In this document: positions 1 to 8,556 of the stretch, one piece after another
Layout of the letters: each line of letters begins with the position of its first letter
Numbering within the stretch: position 1 is the stretch's first letter
NCBI RefSeq assembly: GCF_017876155.1
Contig: NZ_JAGINP010000035.1
Span: forward strand, 1 to 64,000
Direction: 5' to 3'
DNA length: 64,000 nt
Source of the DNA: Azospirillum rugosum
Lineage (GTDB): Bacteria > Pseudomonadota > Alphaproteobacteria > Azospirillales > Azospirillaceae
Translations under genes and position numbers: made by a program
Notes under the pieces: model-generated
What the model saw: the letters and a program-made list of their open reading frames with translations, nothing else
Databases searched by the model: none
Told to the model about the DNA's origin: nothing

Positions 1-466
1 AACTGGATCAGGGCCCAGCGGGCCGGTCCTGGCTATCGATCGGGGCGAGCGGTCGGGCGGGAGAGCCGGCCCTCCGGTCGCCGTGCCGCCATCCACGGGG
101 AAACTTGACTGATTTGCTCGGCCACTCCTTGACGGCGGTCAAGCGCGTGCGTTTGTAACGCTGGCGTGTTGATGGTGCCGTTGCAAAGTTTGACGGTGGT
201 CTGAACCAGCACGCTTTCCCCTGCGCCCGTTCCGTTGTTTCGGCGGGGTACTTTTCACCAGGCCGCTGGGCAGGCGTTCTCGCTGACCATGCAGAATGCA
301 GCCTCCAATCAGCAGAACCTCAACGCGCTGACCCCTTCCCTCGTGGCCAACGCACCAACCCGGATAATTCACCAGAGCTGAAGCCGGGGCGGTGGGCGCT
401 CGGCAGGCTGCATCGAGGATTCCCCCGCGCGCATGTTTTTGAGCGCCAGCGCAATGCGGACGCTGA
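1..466. other. Left-edge region, no gene recognised
   Basis: I recognise no gene here. A minus-strand reading frame of 77 codons (139-372) has an Arg- and Gly-rich product with no family resemblance that I can name. The stretch lies downstream of the thioredoxin-like gene, which is also on the minus strand. It may hold the remains of an older insertion or the end of a gene that starts outside the window. Confidence 0.3.
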
Positions 467-703
467 TCACGCCGTCAGCCACTTGGCGATGTCGTCCGCC
501 TTGGGCAGGCCACCGGCATGCACGACCTTGCCGTCGACGACGACACCGGGCGTGGAGGCGATGCCGTACCCGGCGATCGCCGCGTAGTCGGTCACCTTCT
601 CCACATGGACGGAAACGCCCAACCGCTCGGCTTCGGTCCGCACCAGCTGTTCGGTCGCTTGGCAGCGCTTGCATCCAGGACCGAGAATTTTCACGTCCTT
701 CAT
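467..703 (-). CDS. Thioredoxin-like small redox protein
   Basis: This 78-residue protein matches the small thioredoxin-fold proteins often called redox-active disulfide protein 2. The active-site motif is GPGCKRC at residues 8-14, giving a CxxC pair at C11 and C14, and the fold's cis-proline is in the segment STPGVVVDG (50-58). It has no signal peptide, so it should act in the cytoplasm. The ATG at 703 follows a GAAGGAG ribosome site. It is the last gene of an arsR-permease-thioredoxin operon, 14 bases after the permease stop, and probably keeps thiols of the permease or its substrate reduced. The substrate is unknown. Confidence 0.8.
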   Translation of the reverse strand: MKDVKILGPGCKRCQATEQLVRTEAERLGVSVHVEKVTDYAAIAGYGIASTPGVVVDGKVVHAGGLPKADDIAKWLTA

Positions 704-717
704 GGCTTTGCTCCTTC

Positions 718-1782
718 TCAGACGAACAGCGCGTTGAACAGGAAGCCAACGGCGAGGATGCCGAGCCCGACGACACCGACGAACACGGCGATCAGCCGCA
801 GCGTCAGCACCTTGCGCAGGATGATCATTTCCGGCAGCGACAGCGCGATGACCGACATCATAAAGGCGAGCACGGTGCCGAGCGCGGCGCCCTTGCCGAT
901 CAGCGCCTCGACGACCGGGATGATCCCGGCGGCGTTCGAGTACATCGGGATGCCCAGCAGCACCGCGGCCGGGACCGACCACCAGGCGTCCCGGCCCATG
1001 ATGGTGGCGAGGAGGTCGGCTGGCACGTAACCGTGGATGAAGGCCCCGGCCGCGATGCCCGCGATGATCCACACCCAGACCCGGCCGACGACGTCCTTGA
1101 CCGCCTCGATCCCGGCCTTGATGCGGTCCACGACCGTGACCTCCTCGACCGGCAGGTCGGCGACGCCCGAGCGGAGGTTGCGCACCCACTCCTCCAGCCA
1201 GCCCTCCAGGTGCAGACGGCCGATGGCCCAGCCCGCGACGATGGCGACGGCGAGCCCGAAGGCGAGATAGGTCAGCGCCACCTTCCAGCCGAGCAGCGCG
1301 AACAGCAGGCCGAGCGCCACCTCGTTGACCATCGGCGCGGCGATCAGGAACGAAAAGGTCACCCCGAGCGGCACGCCCGCCGAGACGAAGCCGATGAACA
1401 GCGGCACGGCGGAGCAGGAGCAGAACGGCGTGACGATGCCGAGACCGGCGGCCGCCACGTTCCCCACTCCCTCGCGCCGCCCGGCCAGCACCGCACGCGT
1501 CCGCTCGGGCGAGAAGAAGCTCCGCACGATGCCCATGGCGAACACGACCAGGGTGAGCAGCATCAGCACCTTGGGCGTGTCGTAGACGAAGAACCGGATG
1601 GCCTCCTCCAGCTGGCTGCCGCGCTCAAGCGGCAGCAGCGCCACAACCCGGTTCGAAACGGGAACGAGTTGGCCGTACAGGGCGAACCAGAGCAGGACGA
1701 AGGCTGTCGTTCCGGCAATCCAGGGCCAGGGGCTCAGCCGTTGCGGCCCCGCTTTCGGGGCCACGGAGGTCTCGATGGTCAT
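718..1782 (-). CDS. DUF318/ArsP-type permease
   Basis: This 354-residue multi-pass membrane protein belongs to the permease family that includes YraQ and ArsP (DUF318). About eight hydrophobic segments are visible, the first near residues 20-40. The family's cysteine motif, TPFCSCSAVPLFIGF, is at about residues 117-131, and a second conserved block, GIPMYSNAAG, comes near residue 280. Members export metal(loid)s or organoarsenicals, but the sequence alone does not fix the substrate. Its ATG overlaps the arsR stop as ATGA, so the two are probably translationally coupled. The thioredoxin-like gene follows at once. Confidence 0.85.
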   Translation of the reverse strand: MTIETSVAPKAGPQRLSPWPWIAGTTAFVLLWFALYGQLVPVSNRVVALLPLERGSQLEEAIRFFVYDTPKVLMLLTLVVFAMGIVRSFFSPERTRAVLAGRREGVGNVAAAGLGIVTPFCSCSAVPLFIGFVSAGVPLGVTFSFLIAAPMVNEVALGLLFALLGWKVALTYLAFGLAVAIVAGWAIGRLHLEGWLEEWVRNLRSGVADLPVEEVTVVDRIKAGIEAVKDVVGRVWVWIIAGIAAGAFIHGYVPADLLATIMGRDAWWSVPAAVLLGIPMYSNAAGIIPVVEALIGKGAALGTVLAFMMSVIALSLPEMIILRKVLTLRLIAVFVGVVGLGILAVGFLFNALFV

Positions 1783-2081
1783 GCCGCCTCCTTTCGCTCC
1801 TCAGCCATCGCGGCGATCACCGCGTCGATGATGGCAGCGATCTGAGGGGCCAGCGCGGGATTGCGGCGGTAACGGACCCATTGGGCGTCGCGGCGATCGA
1901 CGACAAGGCCGGCACTCTTGAGGGCCGCCATGTGGCGGGACATCCGGGACTGCGTGGCCGCGAGACGGTCCATCAGCTCGCAGACGCAGTGCTCCCGGCC
2001 ATCCCACAGCAGGCGCACGGCGCCGAGCCGGGTCGGATCGGAGAGAACGGACATCAGGGAGGTCACCGCTTCGGTCTGCAT
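1779..2081 (-). CDS. ArsR-family transcriptional repressor
   Basis: This 100-residue winged-helix protein is a typical ArsR/SmtB regulator. The segment HCVCELMDRL (about residues 31-40) carries the two cysteines of the classic alpha-3 metal(loid) site. The recognition helix is around ATQSRMSRHMAAL, and the wing contains DRRDAQWVRYR. It is the first gene of a three-gene operon with the permease and thioredoxin-like genes. A perfect inverted repeat just upstream (2096-2111) is the likely operator, which would give autoregulation relieved by metal or arsenic binding. The inducer itself cannot be read from the sequence. Confidence 0.9.
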   Translation of the reverse strand: MQTEAVTSLMSVLSDPTRLGAVRLLWDGREHCVCELMDRLAATQSRMSRHMAALKSAGLVVDRRDAQWVRYRRNPALAPQIAAIIDAVIAAMAEERKEAA

Positions 2082-2095
2082 GCGTAGCCCCGCTT

Positions 2096-2111
2096 ATGCG
2101 CGTAGGCGCAT
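2096..2111 (-). promoter_or_regulatory. Probable ArsR operator and promoter
   Basis: A perfect 6-4-6 inverted repeat, ATGCGC-GTAG-GCGCAT, lies 14 bases before the arsR start codon. On the minus strand a TTGACG (2140-2135) and a GATAAT (2115-2110) form a possible promoter with a 19-base spacer, so a bound repressor would cover the -10 element. The repeat is seen directly; its assignment to this ArsR protein is inferred from position. Confidence 0.6.
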
Positions 2112-2290
2112 TATCGCTCCGGGTGAGCAAAGGCCGTCAATCAGCCACCGCTGGGACATCTTGTCGCGGGAAGGCGGAGGCGCGCCCCGTCCGCGTCTCC
2201 TCCGTTTCCTCCACGTCCATAAGATTTATGCAATAAACCGCCCCTGTAACAAGTTGCGGCACGACGTGCCGGCGGAGGCCTTTCTGGTCT

Positions 2291-4651
2291 ATGGCTAAGC
2301 CCAAGGAATTGCCCGCCGGAGCGTTCGATGTGCTGCGTGTGTCCAACAGCCGGTCCTTCGGGACCGCCCCTTGTCCTGTGTGCCGTGGGCGCATCATGAA
2401 CATCATGCTGCCGGTTCGGCTCCGGGCGGCGTTGGACCGCGTGCCCCGGGCGCGGGTGCGACGGCTGCTTCCCTATGCGGCCGTCGGCGTGTTGGCGATT
2501 TCCGCCGCCGGGCTGACGGTCGCTGCCTACCAGATCGCGTCGCTCCCGTTGCCCGCCGCCTACGACAACCCGAGCCGTGGGGCGACGGTCCTGAAGGCGG
2601 CGAGCGGCGAGGTGTTCGCGAGCCGCGGCGCCGCCCGCGGCGGGCACGTCGACCGGAAGGAGCTTCCGAAGCACCTGGTCGATGCCCTGCTGGCCACCGA
2701 GGACCGCCGCTTCTACGAGCATGGCGGGCTCGACCTGCGCGGCATCCTGCGCGCGGCGGTCACCAACCTGTTCGCCGGCGGTGTCCGCCAGGGCGGCAGC
2801 ACGATCACGCAGCAGCTGGTCAAGAACAGCTTCCTGACGCCCGAGCGCACCTTCGGCCGCAAGATCCAGGAAGCGCTGCTCACCGTCTGGCTTGAGCGCC
2901 GTCTCACCAAGGACCAGATCCTCGAACGCTACCTCGACACGGTCTACCTGGGAGCCGGCGCCTACGGCGTGGACGCGGCGGCCCGGCGGTACTTCGGCAA
3001 GGCCCCCGCCGACCTGACGCTGGCCGAGTCCGCGATGCTGGTCGGCCTGATCCACGCGCCGTCGCGGCTGGCCCCGACGCGCTCGCTGGAGGCGGCCCGC
3101 GCCCGCGCCGAGACGGTGCTGGCCGCCATGGTGGAGACCGGCGCCATCACCGAGGCGGAGGCCGCCAAGGCGCGTGCCGAGCCCGCCCGCCTGGCCGTCC
3201 CGCCGCGCGACACGCCGGGCAACGGCCATTTCGCCGACTGGGTGGACGCCGAAACGCAGCGCCTGCTCGGCGGCGTGATCGGCGACTTCACCGTCGAGAC
3301 GACGCTCAACCCCGCTCTCCAGGCCGAAGCCGAGCGTGTCGTCGCCCACTGGCTCGGTTCGCCCGAGGCAAAAGGTGCGTCCGAAGCCGCGCTGGTCGCG
3401 ATGACGCCGGACGGCGCCGTGCTGGCGATGGTCGGCGGCCGGGATTACGCCGGCAGCCAATTCAACCGCGCCGTCCAGGCGCACCGCCAGCCCGGTTCGC
3501 TGTTCAAGCTCTTCGTCTATCTGGCCGCGCTCCAGGCCGGCATGACCCCGGACAGCCCGGTCACCGACGCGCCGGTCAGGATCGGCGATTGGGAGCCCGG
3601 CAACTTCGGCGACCGCTACCGCGGGCGGACGACGCTGCGCGCCGCCTTCGCCGAGTCCTTGAACTCGGTGGCGGTGCGGCTGGCCGAGCAGGTCGGGCGC
3701 GACAAGGTCATCGCGCTCGCCCGCTCCATGGGCATCGAGTCGCCGTTGGCGCCGGACCCGAGCCTGGCGCTGGGCACCTCCGAGGTCACGCTGCTGGAGA
3801 TCACCGCCGCTTACGCCGCCGTGGACGCCGGGGTGGCCCGCGTCCAGCCCTACGGGGTGCGCCGCATCGTCGGGCCCGGCGCCGCCTTTGTTGCCCGGGA
3901 ACCACTCCGTCCGGCCCCGTCCGCGTGGCCGCGGGAGGACATGCTCGACCTGCTCGGGTCGGTGGTGCGCGCGGGCACCGGAAAGGCGGCGGCCCTCGAT
4001 GCCCCGGTCTTCGGCAAGACGGGCACCACCCAGGAAAGCCGCGACGCCTGGTTCGTCGGCTTCACGCGGGACCTCGTGGTCGGCGTGTGGGTCGGCAACG
4101 ACGACAACACGCCGATGAACGGCATCACCGGCGGCAGCCTGCCTGCCCGCATCTGGGCGGATTTCGTCCGGGCGGCCAAGCAGGGTCCGCGGGTGGCCGA
4201 AGCCGCCGCAACGGAGCCCCAGCCGACGCCGGAACCGGCCCCGCAGCCGATACCCCTTCCGGCGCCCCAGCCGACGCCCCAGCCGATGCCAGCGCCGCCG
4301 GTCATCCGCCTGCCCACACCGGCGGTCGAACGGCCCGAGCCGGTGGTCGGCACGCCGATGGTCATCGACACCGGCACGCTGCGGATCGGAGGGCGGATCG
4401 TACGGCTCGACGGCGTTCAGGGCGAAGGCGGCCGCTTCGCGCGGGAAATGGCCCTCTACATCGGCGGCCGTGAGGTCGCCTGCGAGCCGACCGGACCGGA
4501 GCGCTTCCGGTGCGAGGTCGATGGCTGGGACCTGTCGGAGGCGGTGCTCTTCAACGGCGGGGGCCGGGCCACGCCGGACGCCCGGCCGGATCTCCGCGGC
4601 GCGGAAACCAAGGCGCGGGCGCAACGCAAGGGCCTGTGGGCGGGCCGTTGA
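2291..4651 (+). CDS. Class A penicillin-binding protein with extra C-terminal domain
   Basis: This is a bifunctional peptidoglycan glycosyltransferase/transpeptidase of 786 residues. A transmembrane helix lies at about residues 60-80. The GT51 domain follows, with catalytic EDRRFYEHGG at 137 and RQGGSTITQQL. The transpeptidase has SLFK (nucleophile S403), SLNS at about 456 and KTGT at 576. A Pro/Gln-rich linker (about 640-690) leads to a 90-residue module ending in LRGAETKARAQRKGLW, which resembles the end of staphylococcal-nuclease-like folds and is not part of standard PBP1A. The ATG at 2291 has GGAGG 12 bases upstream; an ATG at 2396 would give a more usual short cytoplasmic tail. Confidence 0.9.
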   Translation: MAKPKELPAGAFDVLRVSNSRSFGTAPCPVCRGRIMNIMLPVRLRAALDRVPRARVRRLLPYAAVGVLAISAAGLTVAAYQIASLPLPAAYDNPSRGATVLKAASGEVFASRGAARGGHVDRKELPKHLVDALLATEDRRFYEHGGLDLRGILRAAVTNLFAGGVRQGGSTITQQLVKNSFLTPERTFGRKIQEALLTVWLERRLTKDQILERYLDTVYLGAGAYGVDAAARRYFGKAPADLTLAESAMLVGLIHAPSRLAPTRSLEAARARAETVLAAMVETGAITEAEAAKARAEPARLAVPPRDTPGNGHFADWVDAETQRLLGGVIGDFTVETTLNPALQAEAERVVAHWLGSPEAKGASEAALVAMTPDGAVLAMVGGRDYAGSQFNRAVQAHRQPGSLFKLFVYLAALQAGMTPDSPVTDAPVRIGDWEPGNFGDRYRGRTTLRAAFAESLNSVAVRLAEQVGRDKVIALARSMGIESPLAPDPSLALGTSEVTLLEITAAYAAVDAGVARVQPYGVRRIVGPGAAFVAREPLRPAPSAWPREDMLDLLGSVVRAGTGKAAALDAPVFGKTGTTQESRDAWFVGFTRDLVVGVWVGNDDNTPMNGITGGSLPARIWADFVRAAKQGPRVAEAAATEPQPTPEPAPQPIPLPAPQPTPQPMPAPPVIRLPTPAVERPEPVVGTPMVIDTGTLRIGGRIVRLDGVQGEGGRFAREMALYIGGREVACEPTGPERFRCEVDGWDLSEAVLFNGGGRATPDARPDLRGAETKARAQRKGLWAGR

Positions 4652-4663
4652 AGGTCAAGGGGG

Positions 4664-5062
4664 ATGGGGACGATGCGGCGGTGTGCGATGATCGTGAGCG
4701 CGCTGATGGTGGCCTGGACGCAGCCGGCAGCCGCGGACCCGTGGAAGCACGGAAAAGGCCATGGGCATCATGGCCATCACCACGCGGACGAGGATGAAGG
4801 GGAGGAGGCGTTCCGGGACGGCACCTGCGTGATCGAGCGCAAATGGAAGAAGCATGGGGAGTACAAGGACAAGTGGAAGTGCTTCCGGAGGCCGTCGCGC
4901 GTGATCGTGGAGTCCGCGCCCTACGTCATCCTCTCGGAGCCGCCCCGCCTCGCCCCGAGGGCGGTCCCGGCGCCCTTCCCCCGTGTGCCGCAGCCCGCTC
5001 CTCAGGCTCCAGCGCCGCCGGAGACGGACGCGCCGTCCGGCGGGTGGGAAAACCCCCGCTGA
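4664..5062 (+). CDS. Secreted His-rich hypothetical protein
   Basis: This 132-residue protein has an N-terminal signal peptide (about residues 5-24, ending near PAAAD). A histidine- and acid-rich stretch at about residues 28-46 could bind metal. The middle has a small domain with two cysteines (CVIERKWKK and KWKCF), and a proline-rich tail ends the protein. I do not recognise a named family; similar short periplasmic proteins are usually called hypothetical. It begins 12 bases after the penicillin-binding protein and may share its transcript, which would suit a cell-envelope role. Confidence 0.6.
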   Translation: MGTMRRCAMIVSALMVAWTQPAAADPWKHGKGHGHHGHHHADEDEGEEAFRDGTCVIERKWKKHGEYKDKWKCFRRPSRVIVESAPYVILSEPPRLAPRAVPAPFPRVPQPAPQAPAPPETDAPSGGWENPR

Positions 5063-5073
5063 GACGCGGAAGG

Positions 5074-5123
5074 GGAAATCCGACCTGGAAATCCGACCTG
5101 GAAATCCGACTTGGGGGGGGGGG
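5074..5123. repeat. Triple 13-bp tandem repeat followed by an 11-G tract
   Basis: The unit GGAAATCCGACCT occurs three times head to tail (5074-5086, 5087-5099 and 5100-5112, the last with one change). A run of 11 G residues follows at 5113-5123. The block lies between the His-rich gene and the CRP/FNR-type box of ppsA. Both parts are prone to slippage, so length may differ between isolates or be misassembled. Confidence 0.85.
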
Positions 5124-5186
5124 TGGCGCCGAGCGGATCGGCCCAGCGCTCCGGCTCCCGGGGATCGGGCTGCTCGGTCTGCCGGC

Positions 5187-5200
5187 CTAACCTGGGTTAA
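5187..5200 (+). promoter_or_regulatory. CRP/FNR-type box upstream of ppsA
   Basis: The 14-mer CTAACCTGGGTTAA fits the palindrome TTAAC-N4-GTTAA with one mismatch. It ends 72 bases before the ppsA start codon. Related boxes at 8418, 12251, 13777 and 28012 support it as a real site. The half-site resembles those of Nnr/Dnr/FNR-type activators. Confidence 0.65.
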
Positions 5201-5272
5201 GGTCGGCGTCCCGCCGTCCGGCCATGCTGTGTCGTCGATGAGCTGTGTCGATGGACAATCAGGAGGCCGGCC

Positions 5273-7726
5273 ATGCCGGACACCGCATACATCCGCTGGT
5301 TTTCCGACCTCGGCCGCGACGACGTGGCCCTGGTGGGCGGCAAGAACGCATCGCTTGGGGAGCTGTATCGGCACTTGAAGCCGCTGGGGGTCGAGGTGCC
5401 GGACGGCTTCGCCCTGACCGCGGCCGCCTTCCGCGACGCGCTGACCGCTGCCAACGCCTGGGATGGTCTGCACGCGCTGCTGGACGGGTTGGACAAGAAC
5501 GATGTGGAGCGCCTTGCCCGCGCCGGCGCCGGCGCCCGCGACATCGTCTACGCCGCCGGCCTGACGCCGGCCATGGAAGCGCAATTGCGCACGGCCTTCC
5601 GTGCCCTGCTGGCCGAGTATGGGGAGGGGCTGACCGTGGCGGTGCGCAGCTCCGCCACCGCGGAGGACCTGCCGAACGCCAGCTTCGCCGGGCAGCACGA
5701 GACCTACCTGAACGTGGCGGGAGAGGCGATGCTGCTCGACGCGGTGCGCCGCTGCCACGCCTCGCTGTTCACCGACCGGGCCATTTCCTACCGGATCGAC
5801 CAGGGCTTCGACCACTTCAAGGTCGCGCTGTCGGTCGGGGTGCAGAAGATGGTGCGCTCCGACCGCGCCTCGGCCGGGGTGATGTTCACGCTCGACACGG
5901 AATCGGGATTCCGCGACGCCGTGTTCATCACCGGCGCCTATGGGCTGGGGGAAACGGTCGTCCAGGGGGCGGTCGATCCCGACGAGTTCTACGTGCACAA
6001 GCCGACCTTCCGGCAGGGCCACCGCACGGTGCTGCGGCGACGCCTGGGCGAGAAGCAGGTCAAGATGGTCTACCGCCCGGGCCGCACGCGCGAGCCGACG
6101 CGCACCGTCTCCACCCCCGACGCCGACCGGGAGCGTTTCTGCCTGACCGACGCGGAGGTGCTGCGGCTTGCCGAACAGGCCATTCGGATCGAGGACCATT
6201 ACGGCCGGCCCATGGACATCGAATGGGCCAAGGACGGGCTGGACGGCGGTCTTTACATCGTCCAGGCAAGGCCGGAAACGGTCGCCTCCCGGCGCGCGGC
6301 GCTGGAGTTGGAGAGCTTCGTCATTGAAGGAGCCGGGCCGGAAGGAAAAGGAGCGGTGCTCGTCTCCGGCCGCGCCGTCGGGGGACGCATGGCCACCGGG
6401 GCGGTGCGCGTGGTGACCGACGCTCACGACCTGTCCGCCTTCCGTCCGGGCGAGGTGCTGGTGGCCGACACCACGACGCCCGACTGGGAACCGGTGATGA
6501 AGACGGCCGCCGCCATCGTCACCAACCGGGGCGGCCGCACCTGCCACGCCGCCATCGTCGCCCGCGAGCTGGGCATCCCCGCCGTGGTCGGGGCCGAGCG
6601 CGCGACGGAGGCCCTGCGCGATGGCCAATCAGTGACGGTCTCCTGCGCGGAGGGCGACACCGGCAAGGTCTATGACGGCGCCGTGCCGTTCCGCGTGGAG
6701 CGCCTGGACCTCGGCCAGCTGCCGCGCCCGCAGACGCGCATCATGGTGAACCTCGGCAACCCCGACCAAGCCTTCCAGACCGGCCAGCTGCCGGTGGACG
6801 GCGTGGGCCTTGCGCGCATGGAGTTCATCGTCAACGAGGCCATCAAGGTCCACCCGATGGCGCTCGTCCACCCGGAGCGGGTCGAGGACGCCGAGGTGCG
6901 CGCCCGCATCGCCCGCCTGACCCGCAACCACCCGGACGGCAGCGCCTATTTCGTGGAGCGCCTGTCCGAGGGGATCGGCACCATCGCGGCGGCCTTTTTC
7001 CCGCGCCCGGTCATCGTCCGGCTGTCGGACTTCAAGACCAACGAATACGCCTCCCTGATCGGCGGGCGCTGGTTCGAGCCGGTCGAGGAGAATCCCATGC
7101 TCGGCTTCCGGGGCGCGTCGCGCTACGCCCATCCCGCCTACGAGGAGGGGTTCGCGCTCGAATGCCGGGCGCTGGGCCGCGTGCGCGGCGCGATGGGGCT
7201 GACCAACGTGAAGGTCATGGTGCCCTTCTGCCGCCGCCTGGAGGAGGCCGACCGGGTGATCGCCGCCATGGCCCGCCACGGGCTGGAACGCGGGCGCGAC
7301 GGGCTGGAAATCTACGTGATGTGCGAGATCCCCAACAACGTCCTGCTGGTGGATGACTTCGCCCAGCGCTTCGACGGCTTCTCCATCGGATCCAACGACC
7401 TGACGCAGCTCACGCTCGGCGTGGACCGCGACAGCCCGCTGGTCGCCTTCGACTTCGACGAGCGCGATCCGGGCGTGCTGGCCTTCCTGCGCCAGGCGGT
7501 GGAGGGCGCCCGGCGCAACGGCCGGCCCTGCGGCATCTGCGGGCAGGCGCCCTCGGACTATCCGGAAGTCGCCGAGTTCCTCGTGCAACTCGGCATCACC
7601 TCGATCAGCCTCACCCCCGACAGCGTGTTGCGGACGCTGAGCGCCGTCGTGGAGCTGGAGCGGCGGCTCGGCCGCGCCCCGCGCGACCCTGAAATGGGCG
7701 ACCCTGAGACGGGAGAAGCATCATGA
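5273..7726 (+). CDS. ppsA: Phosphoenolpyruvate synthase
   Basis: This 817-residue enzyme converts pyruvate, ATP and water to PEP, AMP and phosphate. The N-terminal ATP-grasp domain starts with VGGKNASLGEL near residue 22 and has VRSSATAEDLPNASFAG near 124. The phosphohistidine domain has GGRTCHAAIVARELGIPAVVG with catalytic H425. The C-terminal PEP/pyruvate barrel includes GSNDLTQLTLGVDRDS and the Cys loop GICGQAPS. The length is close to the usual 790-800. The ATG follows GGAGGCC, and the next gene overlaps its stop as ATGA. The CRP/FNR-type box upstream suggests induction at low oxygen, when PEP must be rebuilt. Confidence 0.95.
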   Translation: MPDTAYIRWFSDLGRDDVALVGGKNASLGELYRHLKPLGVEVPDGFALTAAAFRDALTAANAWDGLHALLDGLDKNDVERLARAGAGARDIVYAAGLTPAMEAQLRTAFRALLAEYGEGLTVAVRSSATAEDLPNASFAGQHETYLNVAGEAMLLDAVRRCHASLFTDRAISYRIDQGFDHFKVALSVGVQKMVRSDRASAGVMFTLDTESGFRDAVFITGAYGLGETVVQGAVDPDEFYVHKPTFRQGHRTVLRRRLGEKQVKMVYRPGRTREPTRTVSTPDADRERFCLTDAEVLRLAEQAIRIEDHYGRPMDIEWAKDGLDGGLYIVQARPETVASRRAALELESFVIEGAGPEGKGAVLVSGRAVGGRMATGAVRVVTDAHDLSAFRPGEVLVADTTTPDWEPVMKTAAAIVTNRGGRTCHAAIVARELGIPAVVGAERATEALRDGQSVTVSCAEGDTGKVYDGAVPFRVERLDLGQLPRPQTRIMVNLGNPDQAFQTGQLPVDGVGLARMEFIVNEAIKVHPMALVHPERVEDAEVRARIARLTRNHPDGSAYFVERLSEGIGTIAAAFFPRPVIVRLSDFKTNEYASLIGGRWFEPVEENPMLGFRGASRYAHPAYEEGFALECRALGRVRGAMGLTNVKVMVPFCRRLEEADRVIAAMARHGLERGRDGLEIYVMCEIPNNVLLVDDFAQRFDGFSIGSNDLTQLTLGVDRDSPLVAFDFDERDPGVLAFLRQAVEGARRNGRPCGICGQAPSDYPEVAEFLVQLGITSISLTPDSVLRTLSAVVELERRLGRAPRDPEMGDPETGEAS

Positions 7727-8301
7727 AGCACATCGTCGTTTTCGCGCACCCGCGCTCCGGCAGCTTCATCCGGCAGGCGGCCGGGGCCTATGTGGACGAA
7801 CTGGAGCAATGCGGGCACGAGGTCGAGGTGCGCGACCTCTACACCATGGGCTTCAACCCGGTCCTCTCGGAGGAGGAGCTGGCCGGGAAGGGACCGCTGC
7901 CCGAGGACATCCGGATCGAACAGGATCTTATCACCGCTTCCCAGGCGATCACCTTCCTGTTTCCGATCTGGTGGGCCGGGATGCCCGCCATGCTCAAGGG
8001 CTATGTGGACCGGGTCTTTACCCACGGCTTCGCCTGGGAAATGCGCGGCGAGGAACTCGAAGGCAAGCTGCACGGGCGCAAAGGGCTGATCGTCACCAGT
8101 TCCGGCGCTCCACTGGCCTATCTGGAATCGGTTGGGGAAATGCAGGCCTTCACGGTCACACAGGACGTCGCGATCATGGGACTGTGCGGCATCCGGGTGG
8201 TCGAGCACCTGCATTTCGACGATCTGGGGCCGCACACCACGCCCGAGCGGATCGACGACGACATCCGCCGCATCCGGACCGCCGTGCGCGACCATTTCTG
8301 A
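7723..8301 (+). CDS. Flavodoxin-fold NAD(P)H oxidoreductase
   Basis: This 192-residue protein belongs to the NAD(P)H dehydrogenase (quinone)/modulator of drug activity family. It opens with the FMN phosphate loop AHPRSGSFIRQ (residues 8-18). The segment FPIWWAGMPAMLKGYVDRVFTHGFAW at about 86-111 is split here by its two diagnostic parts, FPIWWAGMP and DRVFTHGFAW. It should reduce quinones by two electrons with a bound flavin in the cytoplasm. Its start overlaps the ppsA stop by four bases, so it is translationally coupled to PEP synthase and shares the CRP/FNR-type promoter. The physiological substrate is unknown. Confidence 0.88.
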   Translation: MKHIVVFAHPRSGSFIRQAAGAYVDELEQCGHEVEVRDLYTMGFNPVLSEEELAGKGPLPEDIRIEQDLITASQAITFLFPIWWAGMPAMLKGYVDRVFTHGFAWEMRGEELEGKLHGRKGLIVTSSGAPLAYLESVGEMQAFTVTQDVAIMGLCGIRVVEHLHFDDLGPHTTPERIDDDIRRIRTAVRDHF

Positions 8302-8417
8302 CCCGCATGGCGTGTTTGCGCGCGCTTCCGGGCGGTACCCGTCACGCAGGTCGAGAGAACCCCCGGCAACAGGAGTGGCGCTACCTCCTCTTCGCTTGGC
8401 TTCCGCCTGGAGCCTGC

Positions 8418-8431
8418 TTGATCCAGGTTAA
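8418..8431 (+). promoter_or_regulatory. CRP/FNR-type box upstream of the zinc-ribbon gene
   Basis: The 14-mer TTGATCCAGGTTAA has one canonical FNR half-site (TTGAT) and one GTTAA half-site. It ends 125 bases before the ATG at 8557, but 74 bases before an in-frame TTG at 8506. The other four boxes lie 72-75 bases from their genes. It probably drives the zinc-ribbon protein, the small 9200 gene and prs. Confidence 0.6.
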
Positions 8432-8556
8432 CGTGCCCACGCGGTATCGGGTCGACAAAGGAAACGGCACACCGAGACGCACGGAGCCCGAGACGCACGG
8501 AACCATTGAGTGCCGGCCGCTGCCGGCACTTCCCTTCTTTCATCGGTAGGTTTCCC

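Noticed and set aside
2141..4624. 827-codon minus-strand frame opposite the penicillin-binding protein
   Set aside because: It is a G+C-driven antisense shadow: its product is Arg/Gly/Asp/Pro-rich without any fold signature, while the plus strand has all motifs of a known enzyme.
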